A stretch of 64,000 bases of DNA from Cryptomeria japonica (Eukaryota > Streptophyta > Pinopsida > Cupressales > Cupressaceae), in the NCBI RefSeq assembly GCF_030272615.1, contig NW_026729303.1:1-64000 (forward strand), written 5' to 3'. Numbering within the stretch: position 1 is the first letter of the stretch; every line of letters starts with the position of its first letter. The notes under the pieces are model-generated. The model was not told where the DNA came from, searched no databases, and was given only the letters and a program-made list of their open reading frames with translations. The position numbers and the translations under genes were made by a program. Positions 31,830 to 43,670 of the stretch are shown here, piece after piece.

Positions 31830-33740
31830 ACCTTCCCTTGAGTTGCCTCTCACCGCCTCATTACCTAAGGTACCTCTGTTGTCTCAGCCCTTGGATATGC
31901 TACACACACAGATGGTCTCTAGTGCTTGTTTCCTTGTTCCTCTTGTTTCATAGCTATTTCTTCACCAGATCTTTCTTGGGGTCCTCCAACATGCTATAGT
32001 TGATAGGAGGCCTATGCCTCCTTCATATCCTAAGTGCAAGTTTGAGTAGGGCTCAGTTCTAGAGTTTTGTTGATACAAATTAGCTCAAGTATTTTACTCA
32101 ACTATATCTTTGACTACTTCAATGTCTATTTATTTGCCTATTTTTGTTTGTGTTGTTGAGAAGATCTTGCCTTCTCTTGATTTTGTTATTTCCCCTCTCA
32201 CACATGCTAGTAGTCTAACTCCTATATCACCTCCTCGGACTATGTCATGTTCTTCCTCTACAAAGGCATGTTTGTTTGACTCTTTAAAGGAAATCTTAGT
32301 GTTGTCTATGATCTTCACCTGATCATTGACTCTTGCCTCTTTTGAGCTTATAAATGTGAATGTTGAATCTAGCTCATCCCTAGCTTTAGGTGTTGGTGAG
32401 ACAGTTCGTGCTTCCCTTGTGGTTGTTCCTCTCTAGGCTCGTCCTGCCTCCCCATATGATCTAGATTTGGAGGGAAATGATCTCCTAAAGGATGAACTCT
32501 AGCATACTACCCTTCTTATCTTGTAGCTTAAAATGTGTGTCTGTCTGTGTTCCACCATTCTTTCTTTAGATGTTTTCTCCCTCCCAAAGGAACCAAGTTA
32601 CTTCGTTGGTTCTTGGAAATGGGAGGTTGACTATCTTTATATGTTGTGTTGTCCTAGAGGACTCGAGTTACTATGTAGGTGCTCGTAAATAGGGTATTTT
32701 TTGTTGTGCAACTTCTTCTAGTTGTTAATCATTTTCTTTCCTTTGTCACATCTTTCTTTTTGCAATTCAGGGACGATGCAAAGCATTGGCAACATTTAGA
32801 TCTTCTTCCATGTTGACCTACATCTTTTTTTCTTTGTTTGTTTTAATGTTTCCTTCATAAGACTCAAGAATATTGATGACACAGCTTTTTGTGGTCATAT
32901 CATTTATCTTATTTTACTCCATTGTTATGGGTTATAGTGTCGAATAATCAAATCCCCCTATTCCCTTGCATTTTTGTCAATGTTGTGGGTCTTATGTGTC
33001 ATCCGTCAAGGGTGACGTTCCATAAAAAACATCTATCTAAATTGAAGTGACACAACATTTCTTCTCCTTAGAATGGCATTCGTTCCATGCATACCATTCT
33101 AAGGGGGGCTATCATATCTACATCTTGGCATCATCTACATTCGTGTCTTATTTATCTTAGCATTTACCTTATCTTTTTGTCTTAGAGGGGGCCATATCAC
33201 TTGATCTGTTTTATTGCCTTTTGTGGAGGCCAATCCACTATTTATCAAATCAATCTACGGTAGCTCATTCATATGGCTATCTAGCATAACACAACTTTCT
33301 AACCATATAGGCGAAATCCTTTTTGTCCTATCCTATGGCTATCTAGAATATCACAATTTGCTACCCATACCAATTAAATATTTCAAATTATTGCCCTATT
33401 GTATGGATAGCTAACATAACTTTCTATCCATACCAATGACATCCTATTTATACCAGCAATTTCTATCTTCTATTTTTCATAATAGGGGTTCTTCTCTATT
33501 AAGCAGGGTTTGTTTCTATTACGTTATCTTGTTTTCTCCATCCCTGATCGTTTTAACTTTTTTCTTTTTGTCTAACATTTTTTCCTACATCTGACATGTT
33601 TATAATGCAATATCCTAGAAAAATCCAATGCAATTTTTGTTACAGGGGGCAAATTCATTTGATTGGTAAATTTTGCTTCCCTTTTGTGACTTGGTAACAT
33701 CTTTCTACTTTATCTTTGCATCTCTTGACAATAATATGCT
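31830..33740 (+). other. Continuation of remnant F and unassigned sequence
   Basis: The first 130 bp continue the F reading frame. To about 32520 short coding-like stretches remain (a serine-threonine-proline-rich segment), but no domain is recognisable. A pair of related segments at 32585-32625 and 32645-32690 (CCAAGTTACTTCGTTGGTTC and CGAGTTACTATGTAGGTGCTC) looks like an old short duplication. I see no gene. Confidence 0.4.
33268..33436. repeat. Three degenerate hairpin-forming tandem units
   Basis: Units near 33270, 33341 and 33400 each start with a TATGGcTAtCTA-type word and end with a matching CCATA word 25-35 bp later. Each can fold back on itself. Unit steps are about 71 and 59 bp, with changes. 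Confidence 0.5.
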
Positions 33741-33744
33741 CACT

Positions 33745-34700
33745 AAAGAGGGGGGGAAATGTAACATTGTAACTGCACCCTACGCAATTTCATGTCATAT
33801 AGGTGCCTTCACTTTAAGCAGATTAAAGATCTTCTTCATCTCTTTGTTCTTTTGTCTACACTGATTGTGTTGTTAGCTTAAGATATGGCCTTTTGCCAAC
33901 CACCTTGACTATTTGACTCTCGGACACTGGCATGCCATAGAGACATTTGTGCACTGCACTATCGTCCTATGAATATGTCAGTCCACGGGTGGTTGTTTGA
34001 GTGTTGCACCTGTGCCTAGAAGAGTTTGTTATGCCTCTGTCCATAGCCATTGACGTTGGGATTCTTCCCTAGCCTCTATATCTTGTCCATGGGAGCCTAT
34101 TTTGGGGACGTCTTCATCATTTGAGAATTGGGGAGATTGATACAAACTTTTCATAGGTTTTCTACACCTTTGTGTTGGATTTATCGTTCCATTCTCATGC
34201 TATTATCATTGTCACAAGTTTCTCATCTTCTCTCCAACAAACTTACACATTGTTGGTGTTGAAGGGGAGTCTCTTTTTCTTTTCACTTCCAACATTTTTG
34301 TTTTATTTATCTTCATTAGCATATTATTATCATTATCTAAATATCTCCATTTCTTTGTTTATCTTTTGTCCAATCCATCATCTTGGATGTTTGTGGAGGT
34401 GAAAACAATAGAATCGGTGTCTGTCTATGGTAGGCCTATAAACATAGCCACAATATATTCTCCTTCTAGTTTGTGTGCAGTTTTTTTGTTGAGAAAGGAG
34501 AGTTATCTTGGTGGAGGCTTCATAGCTGGACCTTGTGTGATAATCTCCTTCCTTTTGTTTTATTCTTTATTGATACTATTGTTTTCATTATATTTGGATT
34601 GTTAATGATATTGTTGTAATGCATTGAACACGTGTCCTTTGTAATATTTGTACAACCCTATACTTTGTCCATATAGGACATTGGCATGTCATGCTATCAT
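33745..34700 (+). other. Possible polypurine tract and LTR start
   Basis: AAAGAGGGGGGGAAA at 33745-33759 is followed at once by TGTAACATTGTAACTG, which looks like the border between a gypsy polypurine tract and its 3' LTR. No second copy and no clear end were found. It could be the 3' end of remnant F. The rest of the stretch holds no gene I recognise. Confidence 0.3.
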
Positions 34701-34989
34701 CCTAGACCCATGCACACATCCTTAGACAGAGGTTGACCAGAGGTCATCAGGGTGTCTTTCTGGCTTGTTCTTTTGGTTTTTATAGTTAGATAACCTAATT
34801 GCATCTTCTATCAAGTAATATCCATTCATAGGCTTGGATAGCTAGTTGATATCTTTCTAGCTCACTAAAGTGCCAGTTTAGTGAGGTAGTGAAGGTCAGT
34901 TTTTTCCTTGAGGTCTATCACTTCAAGGGTAGAAAATCCACTCCTCTAAAGTTTTATTTCTTCCTAAGGGGACACAAGTGGTTTGTATG

Positions 34990-35730
34990 TATTAGAGAAT
35001 TTTTTGTCTTCAAATACTTACCATTATTGTAGGAGATTATTAACTATGAGGGGGGCTGCATAGTCTTTATCTTTTTCTTCATTGGAGGGAAAATTATATT
35101 GTATCCTCATGATGGATGTAGTTGTTGGCAGGTACTAGTGTCGACATGTCCATACATCACTTCATTCATCACTTGTACATGATTTCCATTATCTATTTTT
35201 TGGAGAAAAGTTTTATCCACTAAGGCTTTCTCCTTTTCTCTGTTTGTGAGAAATTAGTTGCATGATTAGTTGCACATGGGCATCTAACATGGCCTAGTTG
35301 TTGGGACCCATCATCATATCATATATTGCATTATCATACTAGTATTGCATCATTTGCATAAATAGTTCTACTCCCTAAGTTGCACTTAAGGTTGGTATTG
35401 GAGTAAATGTATTTTATATTTACATCTACTTGAGTTTACTTAGGTAGTCAATATGTAATATTTAGTCGTTAGGTGAATATTAGTTAATATTTCCTAAGTG
35501 TATTGATATTTGCATCATGTTAATTGTACCTACCCTCACATCCTATTGAGACACATGTACATATCATGTGATCACCTACCTACCACTCTTGCCTATTTAA
35601 GGAAAGCTACTGTACATTGTAAACTATATTAGCAATAATATATAAATTCCTAGTGAAATATTAATGATTTTATCTCTTTTTGTGGAAGTTGGTGCAGTCA
35701 CGATCCTAGCTTGCAAGCCTTGCTCCAACA
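34990..35730 (+). mobile_element. 3' part of an N-related element
   Basis: From about 35007 the sequence follows the 3' internal part of element N: a GTCTTCAA word, GATGGATGTAGT, a GGAGAAAAGTTT segment, and CTCCCTAAGTTGCACTTAAGG just before the LTR. An LTR-like stretch then starts at about 35396 (TATTGGAGTAAATG). Its end is unclear, near 35700. It is diverged from N and has no visible 5' half. Confidence 0.6.
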
Positions 35731-35751
35731 TAGACCTCTTGCATGGTCTAT

Positions 35752-36713
35752 TGTTGAATATATGGGCAACTGAGAGGGGGGATGAATTAGTTGACAATAA
35801 AATTTTCTTTAAACAATATTCACAGATCCAAAACACTTAAAATAATTAATTAGAAACAAATAAAGCATGAAAAAAATGTACATAAGAGATTAGACACAAG
35901 AAACACCAAAATTTATGTGGAAAACCCAAGAAGGGAAAAACCATGGAGAATGCTAATTCTCAATATATAAACACTAGTTAAGGTGACATCGGTTAAGGTG
36001 ATTTTTACAAAGGATGGCTCACTACCAAGATGCTCACTGTAGGTGGCCTAACTACCTAGAAAGGCTCATTGCCAGAGGCCTTACTACCCAGAAAGGCTCA
36101 CTATCAAAGAAAGAAAGATCAAGAGAATCCACCATTGAGAAACATAGTTTGTACTATCAGAATTTCTTTTGGTAACAATCCACAACACTAGACTCACACA
36201 ACAACTGGATTCTTTCAATCTTGCATGTCTTCAACACAAAAATCCACACTACAACTCATCTAGATCATACTCCTATATATTGTCTCCAAAAAAGCATAGC
36301 CTTCAATATTGGCCAAGACAGAGATCCAAAATAGTTGACCACTAAACATTCTAGTGGTGGGAAGGAATGAGAAGTGGACCAAAACACAACGTTCCTCATT
36401 GAACACATCAATACACTACTTACATTACCAAAGCTAGACCCAAAATATTATTTGCATGCTATACAACTGTCGTTACACAACCTTAACATCCGAACCCAAA
36501 AACATATACTTCCAGACCTATTCGGACCAAAGAATAATACTGAATAACATTAGCAACACATCTTTTGAATATCCAAAACATCTAAGAAATCCGGGAAACC
36601 CTCAAATGCTCAACACCATATCATACATATGTTGTTGCTCAGCATACGACATCCAGACCTAATTCAGACAATAAGACTTGACATCAATGAAAACATATAA
36701 CATAATGTTAACA
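35752..36713 (-). repeat. Solo LTR with exact target duplication (copia type)
   Basis: The 962-bp segment starts TGTTGAATATATGG, ends AATGTTAACA and is flanked by TCTAT at 35747-35751 and 36714-36718. Near its start it has GAGAGGGGGGATGAATTAG, then GTGGAAAACCCAAGAAGGG and AAAAACCATGG. These are in the same order as in the LTRs of copia A, so it is a minus-strand copia LTR of a related family. Confidence 0.88.
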
Positions 36714-37270
36714 TCTATGTTCCATCATACCTAGATAACATGGAGAATGTTATTGCTTCTTGCAAAGGATATAAATGAAAGAAGAAATAAGTTTCAAGGT
36801 AGTGTGGAGTGAAGAGATTTTGAAGTGTGGCAAAAAATAGTTTAATGCATAATAGAGGCAATGAGCCAAAGGTAATCTTTTCGCATAAGCCCCAAAGCAT
36901 GCTAGAGGAACTGTTTCGAATGCTTCTAATGGTGGAGAAGTATTGCTATGGAAGATAAATGCTAATATAAGGTTAAAGCCTCCTTCTATAAGCGTTGTGA
37001 TCTTTAAAGAGTAGAAAAATTCCTTTGTTTGAATCCATAAATATATTATTCAGGATGTTGTTGCTTCCTTGGGTTGTAGCCTAAAAACAAAGTCATAAAT
37101 TTGTGAGGTTGGATCTGGACAGTAGTTCTAGGAAAATTTCTCACCATGGTTTTTCCCTTATTAGGTTTTTCACTTAAATCTGGTGTCTTCATGTGTTATT
37201 GTGTTGAATGCTTTGTTCTTACTATTTTTCATTATTGCTAATCTACTATAAGAAGTGCTAGAAGAGTTGA
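36714..37270 (+). other. Unassigned sequence and LTR fragment
   Basis: In 36714-37020 I recognise nothing. At about 37060-37250 the words CACCATGGTTTTTCCC, TTAGGTTTTTCAC and AAATCTGGTGT follow the order seen near the end of plus-strand copia LTRs (as at 43460-43505), so it is probably a U5 fragment. Confidence 0.45.
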
Positions 37271-37282
37271 GATTTTTTTAAC

Positions 37283-38025
37283 CTAAGGGCATTGTGTTGT
37301 CACTTTCAGAGAAAGTGAGACAAGGTGATGACCTTAGATTGCCAACCATAGCTTGGAATTGATCTGTGTTTAGGTTTGCAAGAAATGATGCCTCTTGGAG
37401 AGCTTGATCAAATATTATTTTATGAGATGGAGATAGACGTAATAGCTCTAAGATAGATATCAGTGCGAGCATTTTGTCTAATTGTTCCACAAGGTTATAC
37501 TGCTTTGGGATAGATGGGGTGTGCCTTGTGGAGCTGCTTTTATGGTGATCTTGCCACAACGTTTAACAACATTATAGTTAGAACTAGGATTTTTGATGGT
37601 AATAGTTGCAATTTGTTCACTGGCATCATACAGGTGATTCATAGTGTAATTATACATGGCTTGCGTATAATCAATGGTATTTGTGTTTCTCCCTAAAGTG
37701 GAAGGACCCCTTTGATCGTGTGACCCCTTTGATCGTGTGATGGAAGTGGATTTTTAAACATGAGATGATCATTGTTTGCTATCTTTGGGTCACATCCTTC
37801 GATTTTGATTTCACCTCGGTCAATAAGAACTTGAATAAGATCTTTCAATTTGTGACAATTGCTTGTCTTATGCCCTTTCCCTTGATGGAAATTGCAATGT
37901 TTAATATCTCTCCACCATGAAGGTTTGACTTGAGGTTCATAATTTGATGTTTTGGGTAAGCTTGCCAGATTTTGAGAAACCAACTGATGTAACATTATTT
38001 CAATAGTTTCCCCTAAGGGCATTGT
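37283..38025 (-). pseudogene. Gypsy gag-protease scrap of the E/D family
   Basis: The right part (38022-37693) reads PLGETIEIMLHQLVSQNLASLP, WWRDIKHCNFHQGKGHKTSNCHKLKDLI and IDRGEIKIEG, the gag carboxyl end with an intact CX2HX4HX4C knuckle. The left part (37559-37278) reads YNLVEQLDKMLALISILELLRLSPSHK and FQAMVGNL, the gag-protease junction. It stops just before the protease active site. The same 13-bp word, CTAAGGGCATTGT, marks both ends. Confidence 0.8.
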
Positions 38026-38043
38026 CTGGGTTCCTCTAAGGGC

Positions 38044-38670
38044 ATTGTCTTAGCAATCAATGAATTGAGGTTTGTACCTAATATGCCAGTTTCCTTGGAT
38101 GCTACTATTGGTAAGCTACATGCATTTGAGTTATGTAATTTTGATAATAGTGGATCCTCGGTAAATAAAGTTGAATCCGCATTGAGTTCTTTTCATCTTG
38201 ATGAATCTAATGATTACAATGAAAGAAAGTATAAGTACTCTAAAGGAGATCACAGTGGAGCAAGTGAAAGATTTCAGAAGAACATGGAAGTAGTACACAA
38301 ACTGTATGAAGAAATCAGAAAGCAAGAAGAGTTTGAAGCACTATTAGCCAAAAGGTTACCGAGAGGCAAAGGTAAGTATAAAGGAAAACTACCTTTGAAA
38401 TGTTTCAATTGTGATAAGATTGGATATATGGATTCTAACTGTCCTAACAAAGATTTTACTGAAAAGAAAGATTACCGAGATGATAGCTAGAAATATAACC
38501 ATTGCAAAGGACACCGAGACTTCAGAAGAAGAGATAGAAAGACATGCTTAATAGTTGATGAAGAATCTAATGATGATAAATCAGATGAGACTGATACAGA
38601 GGAAGTTGTTTATGTGGCTATCAAGGATGGATCAAATGAAGAAAGGTATGAAGAAAAATCCCTAATATCT
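38044..38670 (+). pseudogene. Copia C gag, carboxyl half
   Basis: The frame enters without a start codon because the element is truncated. It shows SLDATIGKLHAFEL, a lysine- and glutamate-rich region, then LAKRLPRGKGKYKGKLPLK and the knuckle CFNCDKIGYMDSNC. The knuckle histidine is tyrosine. A TAG at 38488 breaks the frame, which then continues in phase with DEESNDDKSDETDTEEVVYVA. Confidence 0.82.
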
Positions 38671-40140
38671 CACATAAACACTAATGATTCTTGGATTATA
38701 GATAGTGGATGCTCACATTATATGACAGGAGATAAACACAAGTTTGTTATGTTAGAAGATTATGATGGAGGCTATGTTAGATTTGGTAATGATGCACCAT
38801 GTCCAGTAAGAGGTAAAGGATCTATAACACTTCTTGATAATGCAAGATGCAATGATGTCTATTGGGTTGAAGGTTTGAAATACAATTTGTTGAGTGTATC
38901 ACAGCTAAACAACACAGGTTACCGAATAGAATTTCAGAAAGGAATTGTCAAAGTTCATGACAAGAATGGAAAGTTAGCTGCTATCGGGATACAAACAAAA
39001 GGTAATACATTTCACCTTGACTCAACTCAAAATAAGTGTTTGCATGCAAAGATTGATGATACCTGGCTATGGCATAAGAGGTTTTGTCATGAAAATTTTG
39101 ATAACTTGATCAAGATAAGTAAGAAGCATAGAGTAAGAGGTCTACCAAGTCTTGAAAAACCTGAGAATGCTATGTGTCAAGGATGCCAGATGGGTAAGAT
39201 GACAAGATCAATCTTTACAATTAAGTCTTACACTTCTAAGGGAATTTTAGATCTAGTGCACACTGATCTTTGTGGTCCTATGAAAGTTCAAAGTTATTAT
39301 GGTGATAAGTATTTCATATTATTTGTTGATGACTATTCAAGGATGATGTCAGTAATGTTTTTAAAAGAAAAATCAGAAGCTTTTCAAATGTTTAAATGGT
39401 ACAAGGAAAGAGTTGAAAATTAAACAGGAAGACAACTGAAATGTCTTAGATCAGATAGAGAAGGAGAGTTCACATCTGATGAATTCAACTTATTCTGCAA
39501 TGATCATGGTATTAAAAGACAAGTCTCTACACTGAGAACTCCACAACAGAATGGAATAGCTAAAAGAAGAAATAGATCTATTGTGGATTGTGCTAGAACA
39601 CTGATGATTGAGAAGAAGGTGCCACAAACATTTTGGAGAGAAGTAATAAGCACAGCTATTTACAACTTGAACCAAGTTCAATTGAAGAAAGGTACTTTGA
39701 AGACACCATATGAGATCTGGTATGATAAGAAACCTAATGTTAGTTATTTTAAAATCTTTGGAAGTAGATGCTATGTTAATAAAGATGATAGAAATGGCAA
39801 GTTTGATAAGAAAAGTGAAGAAGGAACATTTCTAGGTTATTCTTCTAGAAGCAAAGCATTTAAATGTCTAATCAAATCATCTAACAAAATAGTAGAAAGT
39901 GCAAATGTGAAAATTGATGAATTTACAGAAAAAAATGTTGAACGAAATTCCAAAGAACCAAAAGACTATGATGAATTTGTCTATGTGCAATCGAGAAGTC
40001 CTACTGAGAAAACTGTTGAAGAAAATGAAGAAAATATCTAGTTACCGAGTGATGAAGAAGATCATACAGAGCCTACCGAGCATGTATTAGCCAAGTATGC
40101 CAGAAGACATCATGCACCAAGTCAGATTATAGGAGATAAG
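38671..40140 (+). pseudogene. Copia C protease and integrase
   Basis: The protease site SWIIDSGCSHYMTGD is intact (aspartate codon at 38701). The zinc domain of integrase reads WLWHKRFCHENF and MCQGCQMGK, so HHCC is complete. The core has FILFVDDYSRMM, then after a TAA at 39421 LRSDREGEF, and then QQNGIAKRRNR. The third catalytic residue is lysine where glutamate is expected. The carboxyl part contains PYEIWYDKKPNVSYFKIFG and GTFLGYSSRSKAF. A TAG lies at 40039. Confidence 0.88.
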
Positions 40141-40980
40141 GATGATCCAATGATGACAAGGAACAAACTGAGACAGAACACATGTTTGATATCTGAATTT
40201 GAACCAAGAATAGTAAAAGAGGCATTTAACAATGAAGATTGGGTAAATGCTATGACAGAAGAGATTGATCAAATAAAGAAGAATGACACATGGACACTAA
40301 TGCCAAGACCAAAGGACAAAACTGTAATCAGTACAAAGTGAATTTTTAGAAACAAGCTAAATGAAAAAGGGGAGGTCATTTGAAACAAAGCAAGATTAGT
40401 TTGCAAAGGTTATGCATAAGAAGAAGGAATTGATTATGGTGAAACTTTTGCACCTGTTGCTAGACTTGAAGGAGTAAGAACATTATTGGCCTATGCTGCT
40501 TTCAAGAACTTCAAGATATATCAAAATGATGTCAAATCTGCATTTTTGAATGGAATATTAGAGGAAGAAGTTTTGATTGAACAACCTAAAGGATTTGTTG
40601 AAGACAATAATAAAGATCAGTTATGTAAGTTGAACAAAGCTTTATATGGTTTGAAACAAGCACCAAGAGCATGGTATGAAAGATTGCACTCTTATTTGAT
40701 TAAGATTGGTTTTATAAGGACAAATGAAAACAATAACATGTACATGAAGAATGATGAAAATGGAATACTGATCTCAGCCATATTTGTTGATGATATTATA
40801 TTTTGTGGAAATGACTCTTTATGCAAGAACTTTGGAAATGAAATGAGCAAAGAATTTGAGATGTGATTAGTTGGTGAGATAAATTATTTTATAGGTCTAC
40901 AAATACTGCAAATGAAAAATGAGATTTTCATTACTCAATCCAAGTACATAGAGGAAATCTTGAATAAATTTGGAATGGAT
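40141..40980 (+). pseudogene. Copia C reverse transcriptase
   Basis: It contains EDWVNAMTEEIDQIKKNDTW, FAPVARLEG, NDVKSAFLNGILEEEVLIEQPKGF and LNKALYGLKQAPRAWYERLH, and the catalytic box SAIFVDDIIFCGND at about 40774-40815, with both aspartates. In-phase stops are at 40339, 40381, 40417 and 40864. Three of these match usual tryptophan, arginine and glutamine codons changed by one transition; the last would be a transversion from serine. Confidence 0.9.
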
Positions 40981-41736
40981 GATTCAAAACCAGTAAGTAC
41001 TCCTATGACTACCAACTGTAAATTATCAAAGAATGATGAATCTGCATCTGTTGATGAGACACTCTACTGATCCATGATTGGAAAACTACAATATGTTGTT
41101 CGCAGTAGACCAGACATAGCACATGTAGTAGGTATAGTTGCAAGATTCTTTGTAGATCCTAACGAAACACACATGACAACAATCAAAAGAATATTTAGAT
41201 ACTTGAAAGGCACAGAGGATTATGACTTAGTATATCAGAAAGGAAATGATTTTGATTTAAAAGTTGATACTGATGCTGATTGGGCAGGCAACATTGATGA
41301 CAGAAAAAGCACAAGTGGTGGAGCTTTCTTTTTAGGAGAAAGACTAGTGAGCTGGCTTAGCAAGAAACAAGGATGTATTTCACAGTCAATAGCAGAAGCT
41401 GAATACATTGATGTAGCATTGAATTGTACCAACATTGCATGGATCAAACAACTATTGTAAGGTATAAATGAGAAAGTTATCAAGCTAGTAACTATATTCT
41501 GTGACAATACTAGTGTCATTAATATTTCAAAAAATCCTGTTATGCACTCTAAGACAAATAATATATCTATCAAATATCATTATCTTAGAGAAGAAGCTCA
41601 AGAGAAGAAAGTGGTGTTGGAATATGTTAGCACAATGGAGAAAATAGTAGACATCTTCACCAAGCCACTACCAAAGGACACTTTTGAATATCTCAAAAGT
41701 AAGTTAGGGGTCCTACCCCTATCTTCTACTCACTGA
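40981..41736 (+). pseudogene. Copia C RNase H
   Basis: The frame reads GKLQYVV and RPDIAHVVGIVARF, then DTDADWAGNIDDRKSTSGGAFF, SIAEAEYIDVALN and the terminal SKTNNISIKYHYLREEAQ and VDIFTKPLPKDTFEYLKSKLG. The acidic residues are present. Stops at 41068 and 41458 are in phase. The final TGA at 41734 lies where related elements also end, so it is probably the natural stop. Confidence 0.9.
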
Positions 41737-42171
41737 CTGAGTTTGGTGAAAGCATCAATCCGATGACTCTATTAAATATCTTTTTGGGAGTTGATGCTGA
41801 GTTATACACTTTAGGATGTTTTCTAAAAGTGTACCAGAATTAATACTGGAAATAATATAGAGAATATTACAGGGAATAGGAATTGAAGACAAATGCTCTA
41901 ACCAAGACTCAGTGGATACACAACAGCAAGAAATAACTTCTTAAAGAAACAAATTATTTTTTAGTTCTTTTCTTTTTGGCATTGTTGTCAAAGGGGGAGA
42001 ATACCTATGAAAGGGGAGAATAGCAGACTACAGATTGGAAAGAAGATTGAGAAAACAAGAGAAGTCTAATATTAGTATGGGGGAGAGCATTTTAGTATTT
42101 CAGAATCACAACAATCCAAATCTATCAAGGTCAAATCAATTGGTTTTACCATCAATGCCAAAGGGGGAGAT
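41737..42171 (+). other. Copia C 3' untranslated region with two polypurine tracts
   Basis: GTCAAAGGGGGAGAA near 41986 and AAAGGGGGAGAT at 42160-42171 are both purine tracts; the second lies directly before the LTR. Copia A shows a similar pair of tracts. Confidence 0.7.
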
Positions 42172-43670
42172 TGTTGGTAATATTGCATTATAACAGATAA
42201 TGAAAGATTGTTGGCATTTCAATAAGGATATTGAGAAGGTTGTTGATGATTATGGATATAACTGATTAAAGATGTTTTACTATCTTGATATTATTATTTT
42301 TTCATTGATGTCAAGAAATTGATTTTCTAATTCAGTATGATGTTGCCATATCTTGAGAAGTATGATATGAAGATTATGAAGAAGTCGGTAAAAGACATAG
42401 GAAAGAATATGATGAATAAAGGGATGAATAAGGTATTCAATGGGCAACTGCTACCGAGTCAGGTAATGATGAGATCAAGATGTTTTAGATTTTTTTAACA
42501 TCATACATATGTTGTAAAATGTAAAGGTTAATACTATATTATCTTATCAACCAAAAAACCTAGTCGGTAAACCCTAAGGTTATCGCTACCGGTTAATGAA
42601 GGCAAAATGTCTACCGAGTGAAGCTTAGTATTCATCGAGTTGTTACCGAGTTGTAATCGAGCCATAACAGAAAGCATTAAATGTTTACATGTGGTATTTA
42701 ATGAAAGAATCTAATAAGCTAGAGCAGATCAATGATTAGTAAGTCATGGAAGAACTTTGTTAATGAATCTAAGGCAATGGAAAGTCGACATAAAGATCTA
42801 CAGCTTAGATTGAACTGCAATACCCTAGCACAAGTTCCAAGACTATTATGCAAGCTCCAAGGTAGGGTAAAATGTTTCTAGATTGAAAGATGCATTGAAC
42901 TTGGACAAGATTGAAGATCTAATGGCTATGATTGATCATGGGAAATGTGATCAAGGAGATTAAGCGATTACCTAATTGTTTATAAATAGGAAACTGTTGA
43001 TAAACAATGTATGCGGGCAAGTGTATGCATAGGGATGCTACATAATGATTAGCGAGCACAAAAGCTTGAAGACCTGTTAGAATAACAAAGTATAGAAGTC
43101 CAACAGATAGACAAGATTAGTTCTATGTCTAGATTGTATTAAACAAATAAGAATCTGCTTTAGCATTTTAGATGTGAAGTTGCAGATAGATTTTTATTAC
43201 TGTTATTTTGTGAAAGTGACAGAAAATCTCTTAACCGAGTGGACTTAACATTCTTATATGTAAATCCTCTAGCAAGGTGACATTTTGATTGAGTGTTTTA
43301 AATCCTTTGACAAGGTCACTTCTAACAAAGTGAAGATCCTAACAGATCTGAGGGAAATCCCTTAACTGGGTCACATCTAGCAATGTATTTGTAATCTTTA
43401 ATAGGATTTTATTTTAACCAAGCATACTTTAGAAGAGTATATTTCTTAGTGGGTCGGAAATCCCACAATGGTTTTTCCCTATTTGGGTTTCCATGTTAAA
43501 TCTGGTGTTATGAGGTTTATATTGTTCATATGCTTTTGAGTTTGCATGTTTGACAGTTTTGGATATATGACTGATATATATGTTACCGAGGTTGAATCTA
43601 ATGTTTTTATGGATGATTAAGTTTGTATGATTCACCCCCCCCTCTCATCTTTTTGGCTATTGGATCTGTA
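42172..43670 (+). repeat. 3' LTR of copia C
   Basis: It begins TGTTGGTAATATTG after the polypurine tract. Near the end come ACAATGGTTTTTCCC, AAATCTGGTGT and GATTCACCCCCCCC, the usual tail of these copia LTRs. The exact end is uncertain because no CA terminus or target copy could be fixed. Confidence 0.72.

Larger units (their letters stand above)
38044..43670 (+). mobile_element. Ty1/copia element C, 5'-truncated
   Basis: Gag, protease, integrase, RT and RNase H follow each other in one plus-strand frame to 41736, then a 3' untranslated region with two polypurine tracts and a 3' LTR. The 5' LTR and the first half of gag are missing; the left break is at the third CTAAGGGCATTGT word (38036-38048). 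The sequence type is shared with copia A and B. The lineage (SIRE-like by RT impression) is inference. Confidence 0.88.

Noticed and set aside
36714-37020. Possible host exon between solo LTR and LTR fragment
   Set aside because: All frames contain stops and I recognise no protein segment.
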